From Acidobacteriota bacterium (GTDB lineage Bacteria; Acidobacteriota; Thermoanaerobaculia; Multivoradales; JAHEKO01), in assembly GCA_029861655.1 (NCBI GenBank), contig JAOTZA010000180.1:1-6654 (forward strand): DNA of 6,654 nucleotides, in the 5' to 3' direction. Position 1 is the first letter of the stretch. Every line of letters begins with the position of its first letter. Below, one piece after another: positions 1 to 4,914 of this stretch. A model generated the notes under the pieces. That model was not told the origin of the DNA, made no database searches, and saw nothing but the letters and a program-made list of their open reading frames with translations. A program made the translations under genes and the position numbers.

Positions 1-1
1 C

Positions 2-2725
2 TTTCTCGGCCGCGCGCTTGGACAGGTGCTCCAGGAGCTCGAAGGCCGGGAGTTCTTCGATCTGGTCGAACGGGTCCGCGGACTCACCAAGAGCCTCAGA
101 GCGGAGCCGGATCGAGACGAACCGAAACAAGAGCTGGCAAAGATCCTGGCCGGCTTGTCGGTCGGCGATACCGAGCGGCTGGCGCGAGCTTTCACGGTCT
201 ATTTCCAGCTCATCAACCTGGCAGAAGAGATCCATCGCGTCCGGGTCAACCGGATTCGCGAGAGTCACTCGAGCGAGGCCGACCCAAAGCCGGAATCGGT
301 GGCGGCCGCGATCCAGCATCTCAAAAACGAGGGCTGGGAATACGACCAGGTTCGCGAGTTCGTGCGCGGGCTCGACATCCAGATGACGATCACGGCGCAT
401 CCCACGGAGGTCAAGCGCTATACGGTTCGCCTAAAGCTCGAACGGATTGCCACCGCCCTGCGTCACCTACGCGAGTGGGATCTGGCGCCTCAGGACCGTC
501 GGGCGCTGGAAGAAGAGATCCACGCCGAGATATCGACGCTGTGGCGGACGCGAGAGCTGCTCGCCAGGAAGCCCGGCGTGCTCGACGAAGTGAAGTCGGC
601 GCTCTATTACTACCGCCGCTCGCTGTTGCACGCGGTGCCGCGCATCCAGGCGGACCTCGAGCGGGCTCTCTCGACCTACTACCCGGAAGCCGCGGCCGAC
701 TTGGAGAACGAGGCCTTGCCGCCCGTCGTTCGTTTCCGCTCGTGGATCGGTGGCGACCGCGACGGCAACCCTTTTGTCACGCCTGAGATCACCGAAGAGA
801 CCTACCGGCTGCAGAGCGCGGTCGCTCTCGAGCGATATCTGGCCGACCTCGATCTCCTCGTTCAAACGCTGTCCCAGTGGCGCCAGCGGCTCCCGGACCG
901 AGGGTCGCTTCGCAAGCTGGAACAAGAAGTCGTTGATCTGGAGACTCGGCTCGGACCCACGACTCGGTTTCCCAGCGAGCCCTACCGAAAACGGCTCTTC
1001 TACATTCACAGCGCCATGACCGCGGAGCTCGGCCGACTCACCGGCGAGGCCGTGGACGGCAGGGCAGAGCCGGATAAAACCCTGACGCTTTTAGAAGACG
1101 GCGCCACCGGATACCAGCGCGACCTCCGAACCTTGGAGAAGACGTTACGCGCAGGTGGAGATACTCGAGCCGCCGGGGCGTTTGTGCGTCCCGCCGTTCA
1201 CGGCGCCGCGGCGTTTGGTTTTCACCTGGCAGCCCTCGATCTCCGCGAGCACTCTCGTCACCACGAAGCGGCGGTCGCGGACCTGCTGGCGGCCTCCGGT
1301 GCGGCAGACTGCTACACCGAACTGAGCGAAGAAGACCGAGTCGCAGCGCTCCTCGATTGGCTGTCCAAGAAACCGCGGTACACACCTGACAATCTGTCCG
1401 CGGCGACGAGACGCGCGCTCGGGTTTCTGGAGGTCTTCACACGAGCTCGAGAGTCTCTCGGCGGCCAGGCGACAGGCGGCTATGTGGTGTCGATGACCGA
1501 GGGGGTCTCGGACATTCTGGAGCCCCTGGCTCTGGCCCACGCGGTCGGCTTCACTGAGATCGATGCAGTGCCGCTCTTCGAAACCGTCACCGATCTGGAG
1601 AACGCCCCCGGCATCCTGAAAGAGCTACTGGAGATTCCCTCCTACCGCGAGCACCTCGACCGGCGCGGACTCCAGGAGGTCATGATCGGCTATTCGGATT
1701 CGAACAAGGACGCGGGGTTTCTGGCCGCAAACTGGGCGCTCTTTCTTGCCCAGGAGGGGATGGCACGCGTTTGTCGCGAGTCGGGTGTGCCGCTTCGTCT
1801 CTTTCACGGTCGTGGAACGTCGATCGGCCGCGGCGGTGGACCGGCGGGTCAGGCGATCCTCGCCCAGCCTCCTGGGTCGCTCGGCGGCCGGATGCGGATG
1901 ACCGAACAGGGCGAGGCTCTCGACAACCGCTATTCGGACCCCGATCTCGCGCACCGCCATCTCGAACAGGTGACCCAGGCCTTCCTCTTGAGCTCGGCCC
2001 GGGACGCTGCTGAGTCCCCCCGACCGGCTCCGGATCGATACCGCTCAGCGTTGACCCGGGCGGCCAAGGAATCTCGTCGTCGCTATCGCGCGCTTCTCGA
2101 AGCAAACGGCTTTCTCGACTTCTATCACTCGGTCACGCCCATCAACGAGATCAGCCGGCTCGATATCGGGTCACGACCGGCACGTCGCAAGGGAGAGCCC
2201 TCGCTCGACAACTTGCGCGCCATCCCTTGGGTCTTTTCCTGGACTCAGTGCCGGACCAACCTGCCGGGATGGTTCGGTCTCGGCTCGGGGCTCGAGACGG
2301 TGAACGACTTGTTGCTCACGGAGATGTACTCGGAGTTTCCGTTCTTCAAGACGGTGATCGATTTTGCGCAGATGAGCCTCGCCAAAGCAGATCTGGAGGT
2401 CTTCGAGCGCTACCTGACCCTCGTGCCGGACACCCGCCTCGCCCAACGATTCGGCGACGAGATACAGGGCGAGTACTCACGCACCTTGAAGGCCGTCAGA
2501 AGGACCACAGGCGCCGGTCTCCTCGACGGCGATCCGACCCTGGCTCGCTCGATCGCGCTGCGGAACCCGTATGTCGACCCGATCTCGCACTGCCAAGTAG
2601 AGCTTCTGCGCCGCCTGCGAGCTATGCCTGAAGCTTCCTCCGACAACCCGGATCGCGCCGATCTCGACTACGCGGTCAAGGTCAGCCTGGTCGGCATCTC
2701 GGCCGGGCTGCGGAATACCGGCTAG
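2..2725 (+). CDS. ppc: Phosphoenolpyruvate carboxylase, 5' end outside the window
   Basis: Catalyses PEP + bicarbonate to oxaloacetate + phosphate in the cytoplasm, an anaplerotic feed to the TCA cycle. A GTG at 26 could be taken as the start, but the frame is open to the window edge. The eight codons before it (FLGRALGQ) continue the conserved N-terminal helix of the family, so the true start lies upstream, probably 10-30 codons away. Numbering from codon 26 and aligning from memory to the 883-residue E. coli enzyme: TAHPTE with catalytic H125 (E. coli H138), GGDRDGNP at 242-249, R407, metal ligands E519 and D558, K561 in GYSDSNKDAG, H594/R596/R602 in the FHGRG loop, and C-terminal RNTG as in E. 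coli. Residues matching the aspartate/malate inhibitor site (R602, K787, R846, N897) are kept, so feedback inhibition is expected. One oddity is Thr598 where the mobile loop normally has Gly. The identification is secure. Confidence 0.97.
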   Translation, partial: FLGRALGQVLQELEGREFFDLVERVRGLTKSLRAEPDRDEPKQELAKILAGLSVGDTERLARAFTVYFQLINLAEEIHRVRVNRIRESHSSEADPKPESVAAAIQHLKNEGWEYDQVREFVRGLDIQMTITAHPTEVKRYTVRLKLERIATALRHLREWDLAPQDRRALEEEIHAEISTLWRTRELLARKPGVLDEVKSALYYYRRSLLHAVPRIQADLERALSTYYPEAAADLENEALPPVVRFRSWIGGDRDGNPFVTPEITEETYRLQSAVALERYLADLDLLVQTLSQWRQRLPDRGSLRKLEQEVVDLETRLGPTTRFPSEPYRKRLFYIHSAMTAELGRLTGEAVDGRAEPDKTLTLLEDGATGYQRDLRTLEKTLRAGGDTRAAGAFVRPAVHGAAAFGFHLAALDLREHSRHHEAAVADLLAASGAADCYTELSEEDRVAALLDWLSKKPRYTPDNLSAATRRALGFLEVFTRARESLGGQATGGYVVSMTEGVSDILEPLALAHAVGFTEIDAVPLFETVTDLENAPGILKELLEIPSYREHLDRRGLQEVMIGYSDSNKDAGFLAANWALFLAQEGMARVCRESGVPLRLFHGRGTSIGRGGGPAGQAILAQPPGSLGGRMRMTEQGEALDNRYSDPDLAHRHLEQVTQAFLLSSARDAAESPRPAPDRYRSALTRAAKESRRRYRALLEANGFLDFYHSVTPINEISRLDIGSRPARRKGEPSLDNLRAIPWVFSWTQCRTNLPGWFGLGSGLETVNDLLLTEMYSEFPFFKTVIDFAQMSLAKADLEVFERYLTLVPDTRLAQRFGDEIQGEYSRTLKAVRRTTGAGLLDGDPTLARSIALRNPYVDPISHCQVELLRRLRAMPEASSDNPDRADLDYAVKVSLVGISAGLRNTG

Positions 2726-2819
2726 ATCAGGAACCTGTTTGATGCCCGAGCCCGGCAGCGTGCGGGTATTATTCGCAAGGCCCAAAAACCAAGCGCGTTC
2801 TTCCCGGGGGGCGCAAACG

Positions 2820-2827
2820 AAAAGGAG
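2820..2827 (+). promoter_or_regulatory. Strong Shine-Dalgarno for the DoxX-like gene
   Basis: AAAAGGAG lies six bases before the ATG at 2834 and fixes that start. The identical octamer precedes the small secreted protein at 3327-3334. The other two internal gene starts (3718 and 4915) have no comparable site. Confidence 0.8.
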
Positions 2828-2833
2828 AAAGCG

Positions 2834-3235
2834 ATGGACAAGATCCTCGGCAAGTACCAAGAACAAACCTACGCCCTGATGAGAATCGTGGTTGGATTTC
2901 TCTTCTTCTGCCACGGCGCACAGAAGATCCTCGGCCTCTTAGGGGGAGTCGACGGGGAAGGCGCCACCGCCCAACTGTTTTCCCAGTACGGTGTCGCCGG
3001 CCTTATCGAGCTCATCGGCGGAATTGCGATCGCGCTCGGCATTTTCACGGGTTGGGCTGCGTTTCTATCGAGCGGGCTGATGGCCGTGGGGTACTTCAAG
3101 GCCCATCAGCCTGGAGGTGCCCTGCCGATCCACAACGGCGGCGAACTGGCGGCGGTCTACGCTTTCCTCTTTCTGTTCATCGCGGCCCGCGGCTCCGGCA
3201 TCTGGAGCCTCGGTAGTCGATTCGGGAAATCCTAG
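2834..3235 (+). CDS. DoxX family integral membrane protein
   Basis: A 133-residue inner-membrane protein with four hydrophobic segments at roughly 14-36, 54-73, 74-90 and 104-118, the size and topology usual for DoxX/DoxD-like proteins. Family-type landmarks are visible: R17 with G21 and HG..K (H27, G28, K31) in helix 1, E59 followed by GG (62-63) in helix 2, the AHQPGGALP segment (90-98) with H91, and NGGE (101-104) opening helix 4. The name comes from a subunit of archaeal thiosulfate:quinone oxidoreductase. Most bacterial members have no proven reaction, and some are linked to redox or thiol stress, so no substrate is assigned. The gene lies 108 bases after ppc with its own strong ribosome site. 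The next gene follows after 107 bases. No clear terminator or promoter was found in the gap before it. Confidence 0.9.
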   Translation: MDKILGKYQEQTYALMRIVVGFLFFCHGAQKILGLLGGVDGEGATAQLFSQYGVAGLIELIGGIAIALGIFTGWAAFLSSGLMAVGYFKAHQPGGALPIHNGGELAAVYAFLFLFIAARGSGIWSLGSRFGKS

Positions 3236-3244
3236 GCGGGCCTT

Positions 3245-3320
3245 CACGGGTTTGTAACCGGTTGGATGTCCTCGGCATCTAGCTCCGTAAAGCCCCGTGC
3301 GGGCAGAACGAGGTTACGAA
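3245..3320 (+). other. Self-complementary leader segment before the small secreted protein gene
   Basis: Two long-range pairings interleave here. CACGGGTTT (3245-3253) pairs with AAA (3289-3291) plus CCCGTG (3294-3299), leaving a two-base bulge. TTTGTAACC (3251-3259) pairs with GGTTACGAA (3312-3320) with one G-U. The two helices share the TTT, so they either compete or form a pseudoknot-like fold. A small hairpin (GGATGT 3264-3269 with GCATCT 3275-3280, two G-U pairs) sits inside. The second helix ends seven bases before the AAAAGGAG ribosome site. This could be a structured 5' leader or an intergenic fold without function; no poly-U tract supports a terminator. It matches no known riboswitch that I recognise. 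Confidence 0.3.
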
Positions 3321-3326
3321 ATTGCC

Positions 3327-3334
3327 AAAAGGAG
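3327..3334 (+). promoter_or_regulatory. Strong Shine-Dalgarno deciding the start at 3343
   Basis: AAAAGGAG ends eight bases before the ATG at 3343. The in-frame TTG at 3322 lies upstream of this site and would add seven residues (MPKGDRW) before the signal peptide. The ATG at 3343 is therefore preferred, and the ATG at 3339 is out of frame. Confidence 0.8.
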
Positions 3335-3342
3335 ATCGATGG

Positions 3343-3687
3343 ATGAAACGACCAACGCACCGACTCGCGCTCCCTCTCGCTCTCATCGCTTTTCTGCTCG
3401 GTGGCGGCATCTTCCTGATAACCGGAAGCCCCGCCGAGGCACAGTGCCTGTCCGAGAGTGAATGCGATGCGTTGAGAGAGCAGATCAAGGAGTTCCGCAG
3501 TGACGCCAGGGCAAGAAAGCAGCAGATCCGGGCCCTGCGCTCGCAGATCCGCGCCCTCCCGGCGGACAGCGCTGAGCGAGCCGCTCTCATCGAACAGGCC
3601 CGAGCCCTCGGTCGACAAGCCCGGGAGCAGCATCGGGAAGCTCGCCCCGTGGTGAGGAGCTTCCGCCAGGGCTGTCGAAGGTGCTAG
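3343..3687 (+). CDS. Small secreted four-cysteine helical protein, function unknown
   Basis: A 114-residue protein of no family I recognise. Residues 1-33 form a signal peptide: basic n-region (K2, R3, R7), hydrophobic core about 8-27, and an AEA motif at 31-33 giving probable cleavage before Q34. The mature 81 residues are charged and almost wholly helical in character. One helix runs about 40-72, a PADS turn follows (73-76), and a second helix runs about 77-107. Hydrophobic residues recur at heptad-like spacing, including a direct heptad repeat QIRALRS/QIRALPA at 61-74. Cysteines sit only at the two ends: C35 and C41 (CX5C), C111 and C114 (CX2C). An antiparallel helical hairpin would bring both pairs together, so disulfide clamping or metal binding is possible. 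Periplasmic CpxP/CnrR-like helical proteins are a loose size analogue, but their signature motif was not seen. Coding is well supported by start, signal and composition; the function is open. Confidence 0.82.
   Translation: MKRPTHRLALPLALIAFLLGGGIFLITGSPAEAQCLSESECDALREQIKEFRSDARARKQQIRALRSQIRALPADSAERAALIEQARALGRQAREQHREARPVVRSFRQGCRRC
3523..3564 (+). repeat. 21-bp imperfect tandem duplication inside the small secreted protein gene
   Basis: Two adjacent 21-base units (3523-3543 and 3544-3564) each begin CAGATCCG and encode QIRALRS then QIRALPA. This is one coiled-coil heptad repeated once, consistent with local duplication or with selection for the heptad pattern. Confidence 0.55.
3636..3664 (+). 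other. Inverted repeat at the 3' end of the small secreted protein gene
   Basis: GGAAGCTC (3636-3643) is perfectly complementary to GAGCTTCC (3657-3664) with a 13-base loop. An alternative fold keeps GGAAG/CTTCC outside and adds CTCGCC/GGTGAG (one G-U) inside, leaving a three-base bulge. It lies within coding sequence, has no following T-run, and precedes the stop by about 20 bases. It could protect the mRNA 3' end or attenuate transcription, or it may be chance from helical GC-rich codons. Confidence 0.3.
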
Positions 3688-3717
3688 CCGGAGCCGGGTC
3701 GAGATAGGCTGGGCAGG

Positions 3718-4776
3718 ATGAGACACCCGGCGAGGATGCTTCGTGTCCTCGCCGGGTTCTTGATGTTCGCCTGGAGCGGCTCTTTCCTCTTCGCCGAGAC
3801 CGAGGTCGGCGAGTCCCACACCTACGAGGTCTGGTACGCGCTGAACGCCGAGTTCCGCGGCCGAGGCTCGGACGCCGATATCCGCGCGGGCGGGCGCCTT
3901 CTGATGAGACTCGATCCGGAGGCGGCAAGCGGAAGGCGGCTAGAACTCGTGCGGCCCCTGGAGGATCCGTGGAAGCTCTACTCAGTCGATCCTCTCGGCC
4001 CGTTCGGCGGGGAGACCAAGCTGGCTCTGGTGACGACCCTTCCCGAGGCTTCGTGGGAGGCGCTCGACGAATCTCAGGCCGAGATCGCGCGAATCGGACG
4101 AGAGCGGCTCGCTCGCTGGATCGAAGCCACGCGGAGCAAACGCCGTCTCGATGGAGCCTTTGGATTTGTCGCCATCGGCCCAGCAACCGGGCGGTTTGCG
4201 ATCGACTTCCACACGGGTGGCCGCGTTCTCGATGTCACCAACGGCCTGACCGATCGCTGGCTTCCGGGTCCCTTCGATCAGTTCATCGGGTCCTGGGGAT
4301 CCGGGTTTTCGGACAAAGACGCCCCTCGGGGCTATTGGTTCTGGAACCAGGGCGAGACCAAGCCCTTCGAGTGGGAGCCCCACACCTACCACGCGATGGC
4401 GGCAGCGCTGGAGCTCCTGGCGTTGCCGTTGCCTCCAAACCCGGATAGTGGACCGCGAATGCCAACCGTCTCCTGGGAGAGTCCAGAGGTTCTCGCGTTC
4501 GATGTCTTGACGACCCTGGCGCCCAAGATCGCCGGCAGGATCAGAGACCGCTCATCGCACCAAGGCGCGGTCGAGGTCAAGACCCGCAGAGATGGAGATT
4601 CTCTTCGCATACGGGTCGACCGAACCGCAGAGGGGTTGCAAATCGATCGCGAGTTGATCTTCTCAGACTCGCCTACACCGCCCCTGAGTGACCGGCTCAG
4701 ACTCCGTATCGAGAGCCGCCGACGTCTGCTCGAGATCGAAGTTGGTTACGCGGCGAACCTGTCCGAACCGAAGTAG
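3718..4776 (+). CDS. Exported protein of unknown family, 352 residues
   Basis: I do not recognise a family. Residues 1-26 look like a signal peptide: basic start (R2, H3, R6, R9), hydrophobic core 10-25, and probable cleavage after A26. There is no lipobox and no later membrane segment, so the mature protein is probably periplasmic or secreted. It contains no cysteine. Recognisable parts are a TYEVWYAL strand-like opening (35-42), a helical charged segment about 112-143, a Trp/Gly-rich stretch 182-221 (W193, W207, W209, W219), and a C-terminal region (about 283-345) of alternating polar and hydrophobic residues suggesting beta strands. DUF3108-like envelope proteins were considered from the opening, but the match is too weak to name. 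Start choice: ATG 3718 is used, ATG 3736 (M7) would also keep a signal peptide, and ATG 3763 would destroy it. No strong ribosome site precedes either. It lies 30 bases after the previous stop and is probably cotranscribed. Confidence 0.78.
   Translation: MRHPARMLRVLAGFLMFAWSGSFLFAETEVGESHTYEVWYALNAEFRGRGSDADIRAGGRLLMRLDPEAASGRRLELVRPLEDPWKLYSVDPLGPFGGETKLALVTTLPEASWEALDESQAEIARIGRERLARWIEATRSKRRLDGAFGFVAIGPATGRFAIDFHTGGRVLDVTNGLTDRWLPGPFDQFIGSWGSGFSDKDAPRGYWFWNQGETKPFEWEPHTYHAMAAALELLALPLPPNPDSGPRMPTVSWESPEVLAFDVLTTLAPKIAGRIRDRSSHQGAVEVKTRRDGDSLRIRVDRTAEGLQIDRELIFSDSPTPPLSDRLRLRIESRRRLLEIEVGYAANLSEPK
3725..3757 (+). other. Perfect 12-bp GC-rich hairpin over the start of the 352-residue gene
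   Basis: ACCCGGCGAGGA (3725-3736) is exactly complementary to TCCTCGCCGGGT (3746-3757) across a nine-base loop (TGCTTCGTG). It begins seven bases after the first base of the ATG at 3718 and includes the alternative ATG at 3736 (its A closes the stem). It is strong enough to act as a terminator-like or attenuator stem, but only a weak T-containing tail (TCTTGATGTTC) follows. It may limit ribosome access to this gene or halt transcription coming from the small gene upstream. The pairing is read directly from the sequence; the role is inferred. Confidence 0.6.
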
Positions 4777-4869
4777 TCAGTGAGGTACCCCCAGCTAGCC
4801 CTGCACACGCGTGGTCGAATGCAAACTCTTCGGCGCGATGTCGCACCAAGAGAGCCACCCCGCGACAGC

Positions 4870-4899
4870 TTGACAGGGTGCTGGTTCAAGCCTCGTAAT
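4870..4899 (+). promoter_or_regulatory. Candidate sigma-70-type promoter for aceK
   Basis: The 138-base gap 4777-4914 holds a perfect TTGACA at 4870-4875. Eighteen bases later CGTAAT (4894-4899) matches four of six -10 positions (TATAAT). Transcription would start near 4906, leaving only about nine untranslated bases before the ATG at 4915. The -10 lies within a short inverted repeat AGCCT/AGGCT (4889-4893/4900-4904). The weak -10 suggests an activator or a slow promoter. Nothing else convincing was seen in this gap. Confidence 0.4.
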
Positions 4900-4914
4900 A
4901 GGCTCTAACAGGCC

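Noticed and set aside
467..1009. 180-codon open frame on the - strand inside ppc
   Set aside because: It is antisense to conserved PEPC sequence including GGDRDGNP and is explained by codon bias; no motif was seen.
2739..2772. TTGATG and TATTAT as a promoter for the DoxX-like gene
   Set aside because: The spacing between the boxes is 22 bases, too long for a sigma-70 promoter, and no better -35 fits the TATTAT.
2751..2773. Possible terminator after ppc: CCCGGCA-GCG-TGCGGG followed by TATTATT
   Set aside because: The stem has only six pairs with a bulged G, and the tail is short and interrupted, so it is too weak to annotate.
3191..3209. GGCTCC/GGAGCC six-bp inverted repeat near the end of the DoxX-like gene
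   Set aside because: It is short, inside coding sequence and without a T-tract; such stems are common in GC-rich genes.
3244..3819. 191-codon - strand open frame across the small secreted gene
   Set aside because: It covers two intergenic gaps and the opposite strand of a gene with a clear signal peptide and ribosome site; the composition is low-quality and no start signal was seen.
4806..4813. CACGCGTG eight-bp palindrome in the gap before aceK
   Set aside because: Eight-bp palindromes rich in CG are frequent in such DNA, and no second copy or flanking symmetry was found.
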